Assembly (NCBI RefSeq): GCF_001278705.1
Contig: NZ_CP012600.1
Coordinates: forward strand, 2,977,917 to 3,041,916
DNA from: Bacillus gobiensis
GTDB lineage: Bacteria; Bacillota; Bacilli; Bacillales; Bacillaceae
DNA: 64,000 bases
Direction: 5' to 3'
In this document: piece after piece, positions 54,591-63,951 of the stretch
Layout of the letters: the number at the start of each line of letters is the position of its first letter
How positions within the stretch are numbered: position 1 is the first letter of the stretch
Position numbers and translations under genes: made by a program
Notes under the pieces: generated by a model
Told to the model about the DNA's origin: nothing
Database searches by the model: none
Seen by the model: only the letters and a program-made list of their open reading frames with translations

Positions 54591-55787
54591 TTAGACTACC
54601 GACTCGGCAGTTTTGACCGCAGAATAATGATAGACAAGGGACAAAAGAGATTTTGCAGCATGCACCATCGCCCGTTCATCAAAATCAAATTTCGGATGAT
54701 GGTGGGGATAGATCGCTCCGATATCTTCATTTCTGGCACCTGTGTGATAAAACATTCCCGGCTTTTTCAGCAAATAGTAGGCAAAGTCTTCTGCTCCCAT
54801 AATCGGCGGTGTTTCTACCAGTGTCTCTTCACCTGCGGAAGAAGAAATCACCTCTTTAAACACCTCGACTTCCGCCTCATGATTGTAAACGGCAGGATAG
54901 CCATTTTTATAGATAACCTCATATTCGGCCTGGAACGTCTTGCACACCCCGTCGACAATATTTCGAAGCTCTTCTTCAACAAAGGCTCTAATCTCTTGAT
55001 CAAACGTTCTGACAGTGCCCGTAATAACCGCAGAGTCAGCAATTACATTATTGGCATTGCCAGCATGGAAGGATCCGACAGAAACGACAGCAGATTTTTG
55101 TGGATCTACCCGCCTGCTTACGATATGCTGCAGCTGGTTAACCAGCTGAGCACCGATAGCAATCGAGTCAATTGTTTCGTGAGGCGAAGAACCATGCCCG
55201 CCTTTCCCGATAATTTTTATTTCAAAGGAATCGGCTGACGCCATTGTATATCCACTTCGATAACAAAACGTTCCAAGCGGGGCTCGTGAAGATAAGTGAG
55301 TGCCGAAGACCACATCCACCCCATCCAAGCATCCGTCGTCGATCATGCTTTTGGCTCCACCGGGGAATACTTCTTCAGCATGCTGGTGAATAAGCACGAC
55401 ATTACCAGCAAGAAGGTGCTTATTTTCGCTTAATACTTTTGCTACTGCAAGCAAGGTTGCCGTATGTCCGTCATGACCGCAGGCATGCATCACACCCGGA
55501 ACTTCCGACTTATACTCCACTTCTTTTTCGTCTTGAATAGGGAGCGCATCAAAATCGGCGCGCAATGCAATCGTTTTTCCCGGCTTTCCTCCAGATATTT
55601 TTCCGACAACTCCATTTCCTCCAACACCTGTTTGAACTTCAATACCATAGCTTTCAAGTATTCCGGCAATCATTTTTGGCGTTTCAACTTCTTGAAAGGA
55701 GAGCTCGGGATTTTTATGTAAATGACGTCTCCATTCGACCATTTGTTGGAACATTCCCTCTGCTTGCTCGTGCCATTCTTTAATCAC
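54591..55787 (-). CDS. M20 family amidohydrolase
   Basis: 398-residue metal-dependent amidohydrolase of the HipO/AmaA group, which removes acyl groups from amino acids or indole derivatives. Metal motif MHACGHDGHTA (Cys and His ligands), HQHAEEVFPGGA, GTHLSS, and MGAEDFAYY near the C-terminus. GTG at 55787 chosen because AAAAGGAGG lies ahead; the frame opens at 55928 with no family similarity. First gene of the presumed operon that continues into the ABC importer, so imported compounds may be deacylated in the cytoplasm. Confidence 0.92.
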   Translation of the reverse strand: MIKEWHEQAEGMFQQMVEWRRHLHKNPELSFQEVETPKMIAGILESYGIEVQTGVGGNGVVGKISGGKPGKTIALRADFDALPIQDEKEVEYKSEVPGVMHACGHDGHTATLLAVAKVLSENKHLLAGNVVLIHQHAEEVFPGGAKSMIDDGCLDGVDVVFGTHLSSRAPLGTFCYRSGYTMASADSFEIKIIGKGGHGSSPHETIDSIAIGAQLVNQLQHIVSRRVDPQKSAVVSVGSFHAGNANNVIADSAVITGTVRTFDQEIRAFVEEELRNIVDGVCKTFQAEYEVIYKNGYPAVYNHEAEVEVFKEVISSSAGEETLVETPPIMGAEDFAYYLLKKPGMFYHTGARNEDIGAIYPHHHPKFDFDERAMVHAAKSLLSLVYHYSAVKTAESVV

Positions 55788-56002
55788 ATGTGTTCCTCCT
55801 TTTAGTACTTTTTCACTGTTTTGATATTTCTGAATTTTTTTAACAGAATTCAACACCGCCAACAGTACGATTCTTTTTGCATACAGTAACATATATTTTG
55901 ACGATGTTTGTATTTTAAGTAAGATCATATGACAAATTATTTTAAAACATTAAATTTCTTTGCAATATTTGAGAAAATTTAACAAAAATCCAGCTAGAAA
56001 AC

Positions 56003-56038
56003 AAAAAGAATGCTATTCATAAAAAGAAATAGCATTCT
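56003..56038 (-). terminator. Terminator after the APC permease gene
   Basis: Minus strand AGAATGCTATT/AATAGCATTCT stem, then five T. It separates the APC permease from the amidohydrolase operon. Confidence 0.85.
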
Positions 56039-56049
56039 ATTCGTGTATA

Positions 56050-57642
56050 TCATTTTTCAACATCCAAGGAGCTACTTTCAGTTCGATCTGAGTCAATGAT
56101 TGCTTTTGGAAGGCCCGTATACTTTGCCCAGTAGTAAATCACCAGAGCACCCGCAGCAGTAACCAGGAGATCAACCGGATTACTCAATAGCCCGAGTCCT
56201 CCTCCAAAGCTGCCAAAATAGGATATCACAAGCATCATGCAATAGTAGGCCACGATCCACCAAGATGATTTCAACTGCTGGGCTAAGCTGACCTCTTCTT
56301 TTGGGACATATTTTGAGAAAGCCAAATAAATGACGTACATAACGAGCTGAGACCCCAACAGCCAGGAGATCGTACCCCAGCCTGACCAATAGACAATGTA
56401 AGTGGCAAAAATAAATGAAATAGGCGCGATCACACTCATTCCTTTTAAATTAAATGGCTTCTTAAGGTCTTTTGCATTTACTTCGAACGCAGCAGACGAG
56501 ATTGGAGCCACCGCATATGAGAGAATCAAGGCAACGGAGCAGACATTAACAAGCGCGTTCCAGGACGGAAAAGGCAGCGTCCAAAAAACTGACATGCCAA
56601 AGGATAACCATAGCGAAGCACGGGGAATACCCGTTTCTTTATGTACCTTAGAAAAAACATTAAACAGAGTCCCGGTATGCGACCACGCGTATACTAAACG
56701 TGCTGTTGTATTCATAAAAATATTGCCGTTTCCTCCCGGAGATAGAATGGCATCCATTACGACTAGAGTAGCAAGCCAACCCAATCCAAGCATAACTGCA
56801 ATATCTTTGAAAGGAAGCGGAAATTCACTTTGAATGTTTTCCCACCCATTATTCAGCATATCGGTTGGTATACTTCCGATAAACAGCAATTGCAGAGTAG
56901 TATAGATCGCGGCAGCCAGGACAATACAAACGATCAAGGCAATCGGAATGTTTCGCTGCGGATTCTTCACTTCACTTGCGACAGATACAATAGGATGAAG
57001 CCCCAGATAGGCAAACATAACTCCGCCTGTAGAAATCGCCGCCTGTATGCCTTGGAATCCAAAAGGTGCAAACCCAGCTGCTGTTAAATTGGCAGATTTA
57101 AAATGAAATAGAAGGACAACGATAATTGTAAGCGGGACAAAATATTTAAAAATAGAAATAATAATATTGGACTTGGCAAAAGTTTTTACACTCCAATAAT
57201 TGAGGAGAAAAAATAAACAAAGCAGCCCAAATTGGACAAACCAGCCCAATATTGTCGGCGACTCTGAACCCTCCACTGTCAGATTCGGAAACCAATACGC
57301 GATATACTGCCTGACTGCTGTCACTTCGATAGAAATCAAGCTCGTGTAAGCAACGATAGTAATAAAAGAGATAAGGTAACCGACCAATGGCCCGTGAGAA
57401 TACACCGGATAGCGTAATATTCCCCCGGTTCTAGGTATGGCTGCACCGAGCTGGGCATAAATAAAACCGATTAATAGTACGATTATTCCTCCTATGATCC
57501 AGGATAAACTACCGATCGGCCCTGCTTTAGAAGCGACATTGCTAACGGCAAACAACCAAGCTGAACCAAAAATTGCTCCCAGTCCAATAAGAATCAGATC
57601 AAATAATGAGATGGTTTTCTTAAACTTCCCTTCACTAGCCAT
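56050..57642 (-). CDS. APC-superfamily amino acid permease
   Basis: 530-residue transporter with 12-13 hydrophobic segments. N-terminal GLGAIFGSAWLFA (about 22-34) is the unwound TM1 substrate motif (GxGAxxGSGxx) of the superfamily. Substrate not determinable. ATG at 57642 preceded by AAGGAGG. Adjacent to, but terminated before, the amidohydrolase-importer operon. Confidence 0.9.
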   Translation of the reverse strand: MASEGKFKKTISLFDLILIGLGAIFGSAWLFAVSNVASKAGPIGSLSWIIGGIIVLLIGFIYAQLGAAIPRTGGILRYPVYSHGPLVGYLISFITIVAYTSLISIEVTAVRQYIAYWFPNLTVEGSESPTILGWFVQFGLLCLFFLLNYWSVKTFAKSNIIISIFKYFVPLTIIVVLLFHFKSANLTAAGFAPFGFQGIQAAISTGGVMFAYLGLHPIVSVASEVKNPQRNIPIALIVCIVLAAAIYTTLQLLFIGSIPTDMLNNGWENIQSEFPLPFKDIAVMLGLGWLATLVVMDAILSPGGNGNIFMNTTARLVYAWSHTGTLFNVFSKVHKETGIPRASLWLSFGMSVFWTLPFPSWNALVNVCSVALILSYAVAPISSAAFEVNAKDLKKPFNLKGMSVIAPISFIFATYIVYWSGWGTISWLLGSQLVMYVIYLAFSKYVPKEEVSLAQQLKSSWWIVAYYCMMLVISYFGSFGGGLGLLSNPVDLLVTAAGALVIYYWAKYTGLPKAIIDSDRTESSSLDVEK

Positions 57643-57713
57643 CAACTTCCTCCTTCACAATATAAAGCCATGAAAATCCCTCCTTAGCATTTCTATTTTT
57701 TCATTTATCATTC

Positions 57714-57745
57714 AAAAAAAGAATCCACTAACATTTAGTGAATTC
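57714..57745 (-). terminator. Terminator after speE
   Basis: Minus strand GAATTCACTAA, loop ATG, TTAGTGGATTC, then seven T. Directly past the speE stop. Confidence 0.9.
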
Positions 57746-57756
57746 TACATTTTAAG

Positions 57757-58587
57757 CTATTTCGTCAGATCACTCACAAATTTCGGAAGCACGAAGGCTG
57801 CCTTGTGAATTTCTTTCGTATAATACTTTGTATCGATATCAAAAAAGCGGTCGTCTTCAACAGCTAACGGATCGTATTTTTTTGAACCGATTGTAAATGT
57901 CCACAAACCGCTCGGATACGTCGGTATGTTTGCAAGATAAAGCTTAGTAATCGGGAAGATTTCACGGACATCACGCTGGACATTTGTGATTAAATCTGGA
58001 GTGAACCATGGATTGTCTGTTTGCGCGACAAAAATGCCGTCTTCTTTTAGCGCATTTGATATTCCGGAATAAAACCCTTTTGAAAAAAGGTTAACGGCAG
58101 GCCCTACAGGCTCCGTTGAATCGACCATGATTACATCATACTCGTTCTCAGCCTTAGCGATATGCATAAAGCCATCATCAACCAGCACTTCTACCCGCTC
58201 ATCCTCAAGTTTACCGGCAATGGATGGCAGAAATTTTTTGCTGTATTCGATCACTTTTCCATCGATATCCACCAATGTTGCTTTTTTTACTTGTGGATGC
58301 TTTAGTATTTCGCGGATAACTCCACCGTCACCGCCACCTACTACTAGAACATTTTCAGGATTTGGATGGGTGAAGAGCGGCACGTGTGCAACCATTTCAT
58401 GATAAACAAACTCGTCTTTTTCTGATGTCATAACCATCCCGTCAAGAAACAACATGTTCCCGAATTCTTCTGTTTCTACCATTTCCAGCAGCTGATAATC
58501 GGTCTGTTCACGATGGAGGGTTTGTTTGACCTTCATTGTGATGCCGAAGTTTTTCGTCTGCTTTTCTGTATACCATAGTTCGCTCAT
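57757..58587 (-). CDS. speE: Spermidine synthase
   Basis: Aminopropyltransferase making spermidine from putrescine and decarboxylated SAM. 276 residues; GGGDGG at 84-89 (nucleotide binding) and VDSTEP around 155 (catalytic Asp). ATG at 58587. In B. subtilis agmatinase speB follows in the same operon; here a terminator and an unrelated permease follow instead. Confidence 0.96.
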   Translation of the reverse strand: MSELWYTEKQTKNFGITMKVKQTLHREQTDYQLLEMVETEEFGNMLFLDGMVMTSEKDEFVYHEMVAHVPLFTHPNPENVLVVGGGDGGVIREILKHPQVKKATLVDIDGKVIEYSKKFLPSIAGKLEDERVEVLVDDGFMHIAKAENEYDVIMVDSTEPVGPAVNLFSKGFYSGISNALKEDGIFVAQTDNPWFTPDLITNVQRDVREIFPITKLYLANIPTYPSGLWTFTIGSKKYDPLAVEDDRFFDIDTKYYTKEIHKAAFVLPKFVSDLTK

Positions 58588-58776
58588 TCATTTACTCCCT
58601 TTCAGTCATTTGATATTTATCCCGTATTAACGGGCAGTAAGACCCTCGCTGATTGAGGTTCACTTTATGGATTTTAGATTCTATTAATTTCATCTTTTGC
58701 CCAAGGAAAAAGTATAGTGTAAGCCGGAAAAATTGTAAAGATGAAGCGCACTAAATGATTTTTCAGCTCTTTTTAT

Positions 58777-58806
58777 GTTTAGATGCCCCTTACTTTCCAC
58801 ATACTA
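58777..58806 (+). promoter_or_regulatory. Candidate sigma-F promoter of pbpG
   Basis: GTTTA (58777-58781), 15-base spacer, CCACATACTA (58797-58806). Same GTTTA-N15-xxxCATACTA layout as before spoIIR. B. subtilis pbpG is transcribed in the forespore by sigma-F. Confidence 0.6.
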
Positions 58807-58838
58807 AATAAAGATAAACCAGGTAGGGGGTGAAGGCA

Positions 58839-60914
58839 TTGGATATGATGGCAAATAAACGCCTTAGAATGACGATGAAAACTTTGCGCGCTTGCTTTTT
58901 CATCTGTCTATTTGCTTTAGCCATTCTTTCAACGATTCTATTAAGTGTCATTCTCGTTGCGAAGTGGCAGGGACCTCCGTCGGTAAAGGTGAATCAGTCT
59001 ACCATTCTTTATGCAAATGACGGAGCTAAGCTTGGCGAAACCCATCACGGCGAAAAAAGGTATTGGGTTTCCCTCGATGAAATGAGCCCTGCAATCATCA
59101 ATGCGACTGTTGCCGTAGAAGACCGGCATTTTTTTGATCATCACGGCTTTGATATCAAACGGATCGCCGGAGCTGCCTTTGCAGACTTTAAAGCATTGGC
59201 GATGGTGCAGGGGGCAAGCACAATCACCCAGCAGTATGCCAGAAACTTATATTTGGATCATGATAAAACCTGGAAAAGAAAGCTGAACGAAGCTTTTTAT
59301 ACGATACGCCTTGAACAAAATTACTCAAAGGAAGAAATTCTGGAGGGCTATTTAAACACGATTTATTACGGGCACGGAGCTTACGGCGTGGAGGCAGCCT
59401 CGTGGTTTTATTTTGATAAGCCAGCTAAGGATTTGAATATTGAAGAAGCGGCAATGTTAGCAGGCATCCCAAAAGGACCGAGCATCTATTCACCGTATAT
59501 CAATAGAGATAAAGCAATTGAAAGACAGCAAACTGTACTTCATATGATGGAAGAGCAAAATTTTATCTCTGAAAAAGAAGAAAGCACATTGCGTGGGCGA
59601 ACCCTGTCTATACGTCAACTGAAAGATAGTGATATGCCAAAAAAACCAGCCCCTTATTTTTATGATGCGGTATTGAAAGAACTGGAGCATACCCTGAAGC
59701 TATCGAAAGAAGAAATAGAGACTGGCGGTTTACACGTATATACAACACTCGATCCTCGCATGCAAGAAATTGCCGAACAAGAGATTAACCGCCGTATTGA
59801 TAACACGTCAAAAATCCAGGTTGGATTTGCCGCAATGAATCCCGGGAATGGCCACGTGCTTGCATTAGTCGGGGGTGTTGATTATGAGAAAAGCCCTTTC
59901 AATCGAGTGACACAAGCAAAACGGCAGCCAGGTTCAACGATGAAGCCCCTTCTCTATTACAATGCAATCAAGCACGGGTTTTCTCCATCAACCCTAATGA
60001 AAAGCGAGGCTACTACATTTACGATTGAGCCCGGCGGAAAAGCCTATTCACCCGCTAATTACAATGGTTATTATGCGAATGGCAACATTACGCTTCTTCA
60101 AGCTCTTGCCTTGTCGGATAATATATTTGCTGTAAAAACGCATTTATTTCTCGGGATGGATCAGCTCATTCAGACAGCAAGGCAACTGGGAATAAAGGAT
60201 GAGCTCGCTGAGGTTCCTTCTCTGGCGCTAGGGACGTCGCCCATAAAACCGATTGAAATGATTAACGCTTACGGCATTCTTGCAAATGGCGGCAGGGAAA
60301 TTACTCCGGTATTTATCAAGAAGGTGACTGACGCCTCAGGCAATGTACTTTATGAAGAGTCGAACAGCGACGGACAGATTCTCGATAAAAAGGCGGCATT
60401 TGTCACCGCAAGCATGATGACGGGAATGTTCGACCAAGCCTTAAACAGCTATACTTCGGTGACAGGTCGTACGATTTCTGATCAATTGACCCGCACCTAT
60501 GCCGGGAAATCCGGCACGACAGAAACAGACAGCTGGATGATCGGCTTTTATCCAGGACTGGTTTCCGGCGTGTGGACCGGCTATGATAAAACCTACACGA
60601 TCGACTCTGTTGCTGAAAAAAGCTACAGCAAGCAGATTTGGGCCGGCTTTATGGAAAAAGCATTGGAAAACGAACCAGAAGCTTTTTTCAAACCGCCTGC
60701 AGGCGTGTCAGGAATATATATCGATCCCAAGACCGGCTTCGAAGCAGGTCCTGGCTGTGCCAATAAACACTTTACCTATTTTGTAAAAGGAACCGAACCG
60801 ACGGGTGTATGCTATGGTAATGGTGAGATGAAGAAGAAAGAAAAAAATGTACAACCAGCTGAGAAAGAAAATAAGCGGCCAAAATGGTGGGAAAAGTGGC
60901 TGGGAGCCGGTTAA
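58839..60914 (+). CDS. pbpG: Class A penicillin-binding protein PbpG
   Basis: Bifunctional peptidoglycan synthase of sporulation. 691 residues: cytoplasmic stub and membrane anchor (about 14-42), GT51 glycosyltransferase domain with EDRHFFDH (catalytic Glu at about 94) and GASTITQQYARN, transpeptidase domain with SxxK at Ser366-Lys369 (QPGSTMKP), SDN at about 426-428, and KSGTT near 557. TTG at 58839 is chosen (AGGGGGTG upstream, 6-7 bases); the GTG at 58830 overlaps the ribosome binding site. A charged tail ends the protein. Corresponds to B. subtilis ywhE next to speE. Confidence 0.92.
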   Translation: MDMMANKRLRMTMKTLRACFFICLFALAILSTILLSVILVAKWQGPPSVKVNQSTILYANDGAKLGETHHGEKRYWVSLDEMSPAIINATVAVEDRHFFDHHGFDIKRIAGAAFADFKALAMVQGASTITQQYARNLYLDHDKTWKRKLNEAFYTIRLEQNYSKEEILEGYLNTIYYGHGAYGVEAASWFYFDKPAKDLNIEEAAMLAGIPKGPSIYSPYINRDKAIERQQTVLHMMEEQNFISEKEESTLRGRTLSIRQLKDSDMPKKPAPYFYDAVLKELEHTLKLSKEEIETGGLHVYTTLDPRMQEIAEQEINRRIDNTSKIQVGFAAMNPGNGHVLALVGGVDYEKSPFNRVTQAKRQPGSTMKPLLYYNAIKHGFSPSTLMKSEATTFTIEPGGKAYSPANYNGYYANGNITLLQALALSDNIFAVKTHLFLGMDQLIQTARQLGIKDELAEVPSLALGTSPIKPIEMINAYGILANGGREITPVFIKKVTDASGNVLYEESNSDGQILDKKAAFVTASMMTGMFDQALNSYTSVTGRTISDQLTRTYAGKSGTTETDSWMIGFYPGLVSGVWTGYDKTYTIDSVAEKSYSKQIWAGFMEKALENEPEAFFKPPAGVSGIYIDPKTGFEAGPGCANKHFTYFVKGTEPTGVCYGNGEMKKKEKNVQPAEKENKRPKWWEKWLGAG

Positions 60915-60921
60915 CAAATTA

Positions 60922-60965
60922 AGAGTCACTTGATCGACGACGGATCAAGTGACTCTGTTTATTTG
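60922..60965 (+). terminator. Terminator after pbpG
   Basis: AGAGTCACTTGATC/GATCAAGTGACTCT 14-base-pair stem with a short loop, then GTTTATTT. Confidence 0.85.
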
Positions 60966-61002
60966 AGTATAATTATCGTTATATCCGCAAGATCCATAAA
61001 TG

Positions 61003-61029
61003 AAAAACCCCGGGCTTAGATTCAGCCCG
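61003..61029 (-). terminator. Probable terminator of ywhC-ywhD
   Basis: Minus strand CGGGCT, loop GAATCTA, AGCCCG then GGGTTTTTC. About 105 bases after the ywhD stop. Confidence 0.55.
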
Positions 61030-61134
61030 AAGCTCTCCATGGTCTGGTGTAAAACCAGCTATTAGAATATATATATCAAATTTGAGAGTATATGTCCATC
61101 TTATTTGAGTATATTTTCACAGAAAATTCTTACT

Positions 61135-61650
61135 TTACTTTTGTAAGAGTTGATCTTTTAACTCATCTGTTGATCGGTCCCAAAATCCTTTGTCGTGCTT
61201 TTGAAGAAAATCTGCAAGCACTTGCTTGGAGCTGTCATCCATTTTATCAACAATTATTTTTCTTTTCATCGATTTGTCCATAAGATTGACGTGCTCCGGA
61301 AGAGATTTGTAGCCGCGTCGAATGCTCCTGTCTACCGTCATCTCACAGGCTGTGACACCGGCATAATACGGCCCTTCTTCTTTTCGGTCGATCGTAACCC
61401 ATACAAGCCAAAACGGCTTTCCGTTTGGCACTTCCTCTTTATTGGGAAGAAATTTGATTCCTTTTTCTACCGTGCTTCTCGCGTGCATGGCGCCGATATC
61501 AACAAATGCTTCCTTCTCCTCAACATCAACAAATACAGGAGAAATGTTATCCAGGCTTAGTGCGCCTACTCCATATCCGCCATGGCCGTCCGTAGGATCA
61601 TTTTTAATGATATTAAAACCAATCGATTTTTTCTTTTTTCCGCCTTCCAT
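61135..61650 (-). CDS. ywhD: YwhD family protein
   Basis: 171-residue conserved Bacillus protein of unknown function. Features: lysine-rich N-terminus, the GHGGYGVGALSLDNISPVF segment, MHARSTVEKGIKFL, and FWLVWVTIDRKEEGPYYAGVTA. No known catalytic motif. AGGAGG precedes the ATG. 12 bases after ywhC, so co-transcribed. Confidence 0.9.
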   Translation of the reverse strand: MEGGKKKKSIGFNIIKNDPTDGHGGYGVGALSLDNISPVFVDVEEKEAFVDIGAMHARSTVEKGIKFLPNKEEVPNGKPFWLVWVTIDRKEEGPYYAGVTACEMTVDRSIRRGYKSLPEHVNLMDKSMKRKIIVDKMDDSSKQVLADFLQKHDKGFWDRSTDELKDQLLQK

Positions 61651-61661
61651 AAGAAAACCTC

Positions 61662-62336
61662 CTAAAGCAATGGTTGTAATAGTGTATTAAAGACATTAAG
61701 GGTGAATCGCATTCCCCTATCTAAAACCGGCCAGATTAAGATATTGTCTAACGGCGTTATGATTAAAATTAAGAATAAAATGGCGCCATAAGACTCGTAC
61801 TGGGTCATTTTTGCCCGTACATCAGGGGAAACAAGGTCCTGTATGATCCGAAATCCATCCAAAGGAGGAAACGGCATTAAGTTAAATAAAAACAGCACCA
61901 AATTTAAATGCACCCAAATATTAAAAAACAATGTGAGAGACTGCAAGTATCCGTCAGGCAGTCCGGCAATAAACGGCAGCTTCGCAAGGATCACCTGCAA
62001 GAAAAGTCCAAGAAACGCTAAGACCAGATTGCTGAACGGTCCAGCAAATGAAACGAGTATTCCTGCCCTGCGAGGGTTTTTAAAGAAAAACCGGTTAACG
62101 GGGACAGGCTTCGCCCACCCAAAACCAACGAGAAATATCAAAATCGTCCCAAACGGATCCAAATGCTTGATCGGGTTCAGTGTCAGCCGCCCTTGTTTTT
62201 CCGCAGTCGAATCTCCAAATCGGTATGCAACATAAGCATGAGAAAATTCATGGACAGTAAAGGCGGCGATTAACGTGATCGCGACAAACGGAATATATTC
62301 TAAAGGAAACGCTAAAAAGTTCGAAAAAATATCCAA
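61662..62336 (-). CDS. ywhC: Site-2 protease family membrane metalloprotease YwhC
   Basis: 224-residue intramembrane zinc protease (M50 family). HEFSH at 29-33 within TVHEFSHAYVAYRFGD gives two histidine ligands and the catalytic Glu; the third ligand Asp is in FPPLDGFRI near 150. About six hydrophobic segments; the short form without PDZ domain. Start TTG at 62336 behind GAGGGA. Substrate unknown. Confidence 0.92.
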   Translation of the reverse strand: MDIFSNFLAFPLEYIPFVAITLIAAFTVHEFSHAYVAYRFGDSTAEKQGRLTLNPIKHLDPFGTILIFLVGFGWAKPVPVNRFFFKNPRRAGILVSFAGPFSNLVLAFLGLFLQVILAKLPFIAGLPDGYLQSLTLFFNIWVHLNLVLFLFNLMPFPPLDGFRIIQDLVSPDVRAKMTQYESYGAILFLILIITPLDNILIWPVLDRGMRFTLNVFNTLLQPLL

Positions 62337-62665
62337 ATGGCAAAATCCCTCTTTCTCTTAAAGCTCTTCCTTTTAGTATACTATATCCTTTCTTTCTTTT
62401 CTAAACCGACAGCTTTTTTTGTCACGACTTCACTGCTGCTGTTCTCTTTAGGAAGTAATACCATATAAAATTCCTGAGACAATCATTAAACTGCCTATGC
62501 CAAAAAATCTTCAATCGATTTTTTTCTCGGCCCGCAGCTGTATTTTTCAATAAAAATTTTCTTGTATTTTTCTGCTTCCGTGATAACATTTTATTGTTTG
62601 TTAAAAAGAGTGAATGACTATTGTTTATTAATAAAATTAGTAATAGAGGAGAAATCGGATAAGAA
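62337..62665. other. Divergent intergenic region between ywhC and the TRIC-type channel gene
   Basis: 329 bases, AT-rich, no gene. GAGGAG at 62647-62652 is the ribosome binding site of the right-hand gene, rather far from its ATG. A palindromic AGTATACT occurs at about 62373-62380. No clear promoter pair could be assigned. Confidence 0.4.
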
Positions 62666-63271
62666 ATGACTTGGGAAGTTTTAAGTATGATTGGTACAAT
62701 AGCTTTTGCTGTCAGCGGAGCCATTATTGCCATGGAAGAAGAATATGATATTTTTGGCGTTTATATTTTAGGAATTGTCACTGCCTTTGGCGGCGGGGCA
62801 ATAAGAAACCTGTTAATCGGTGTTCCAGTCTCTGCTTTATGGGAGCAGGGATTATTTTTTCAAATTGCTTTGTTATCCATAACAGCAGTGTTTTTATTCC
62901 CGTCTAATCTCCTGAAGCATTGGCAAAGATGGGGCAATCTGTTCGATGCCTTCGGTTTATCTGCCTTTGCGATTCAAGGTGCGATATATGTTTCAAACAT
63001 GAACCATCCACTCAGTGCAGTGATTGTTGCAGCTGTTTTAACAGGAATCGGCGGCGGAATTATTCGCGATTTATTAGCCGGACGGAAACCGATTGTGTTA
63101 CGGTCCGAAATATATGCAGTATGGGCTATTCTTGCTGGCATACTTATTGGACTTAAAATCGCTTCAAACTCTTGGGAATTGTATATATTATTTGGCCTCG
63201 TAACTATTATGCGTGTCCTTTCCTACACTTATAATTGGAAGCTGCCGATACGCAGACTTGGGGCGAATTAA
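62666..63271 (+). CDS. TRIC/UPF0126 family membrane channel
   Basis: 201-residue membrane protein with seven predicted helices in two homologous halves, each with a Gly-rich motif: FAVSGAIIAMEE and AFGGGAIRNLLIG (about 13-24 and 46-58), then FAIQGAIYV and GIGGGIIRDLLAG (about 102-110 and 128-140). The family is the prokaryotic trimeric intracellular cation channel, of uncertain physiological role; in some literature glycine transport. Its ATG is about 13 bases from GAGGAG, so the exact start is uncertain. Confidence 0.88.
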   Translation: MTWEVLSMIGTIAFAVSGAIIAMEEEYDIFGVYILGIVTAFGGGAIRNLLIGVPVSALWEQGLFFQIALLSITAVFLFPSNLLKHWQRWGNLFDAFGLSAFAIQGAIYVSNMNHPLSAVIVAAVLTGIGGGIIRDLLAGRKPIVLRSEIYAVWAILAGILIGLKIASNSWELYILFGLVTIMRVLSYTYNWKLPIRRLGAN

Positions 63272-63298
63272 AAAATCGACGGAGTTCCGTCGGTTTTT
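63271..63298. terminator. Bidirectional terminator
   Basis: CGACGGA/TCCGTCG stem with AAAAA on one side and TTTTT on the other, between convergent genes. Confidence 0.85.
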
Positions 63299-63300
63299 AA

Positions 63301-63951
63301 TCATATCATCGTGCTTTCTTTGTCCATTTCATCAATTACACTTTGGACATCATTCGGACGATAAACAAGATAATCTGGATTTTCTTTTGCTAACAGTTCA
63401 GCTGAATCATATCCCCATGCAGCTGAAATAATCCTAATATTTGATTTGCGGCAGGCTTCTATATCTCTTAATTCATCGCCAATATATACAGCCTCGTCAT
63501 AACTTATTTTTAATTTCTTCATAAAAGTATTGATTGTATGATTCTTACCAAAAAATTTTTTTGCTGGATAAATGTGATCATAAATATCCATGTTATTATT
63601 TTTTAAAAAGGTACGGATACTCGGCTTCAAATTTGATGAAATGATACTAAGAACATACCCTTTTTCTTTCAAGCCGAAAACCAACTCTCTAATTCCTTCA
63701 TTCGTCTTTAAGGAACCAATAGTTTCCTGATATCTGCTTTTTGCATACATCCCCATCTGAGGCACTCTGTAAAGAGGAACCCTTAGTACTTTGCATCGAT
63801 CTGGAATAGACAAGGTGCTTAAATATTCAATTTCATCAGGCTCAATAATTTTATAGTTATATTTCTCAGCCAGCTCATTATAAAATTTCACCATTAGTCC
63901 TCTTGAGTTAACAATGGTTCCATCAAAATCGAAAATAGCTGTTTTAATCAT
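63301..63951 (-). CDS. HAD-family phosphatase, phosphoglycolate-phosphatase-like
   Basis: 216-residue haloacid-dehalogenase hydrolase. Motif I FDFDGT with nucleophile Asp8 and Asp10, motif II IISSN, motif III Lys in the MKKLKIS region and motif IV YIGDELRDIEA. Helical cap domain between residues 18 and 80. Substrate unknown. Convergent with the channel gene. Confidence 0.88.
   Translation of the reverse strand: MIKTAIFDFDGTIVNSRGLMVKFYNELAEKYNYKIIEPDEIEYLSTLSIPDRCKVLRVPLYRVPQMGMYAKSRYQETIGSLKTNEGIRELVFGLKEKGYVLSIISSNLKPSIRTFLKNNNMDIYDHIYPAKKFFGKNHTINTFMKKLKISYDEAVYIGDELRDIEACRKSNIRIISAAWGYDSAELLAKENPDYLVYRPNDVQSVIDEMDKESTMI

Noticed and set aside
62422..62733. 103-codon minus-strand frame overlapping the channel gene start
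   Set aside because: Antisense overlap and lysine/asparagine-rich noise; no ribosome binding site.
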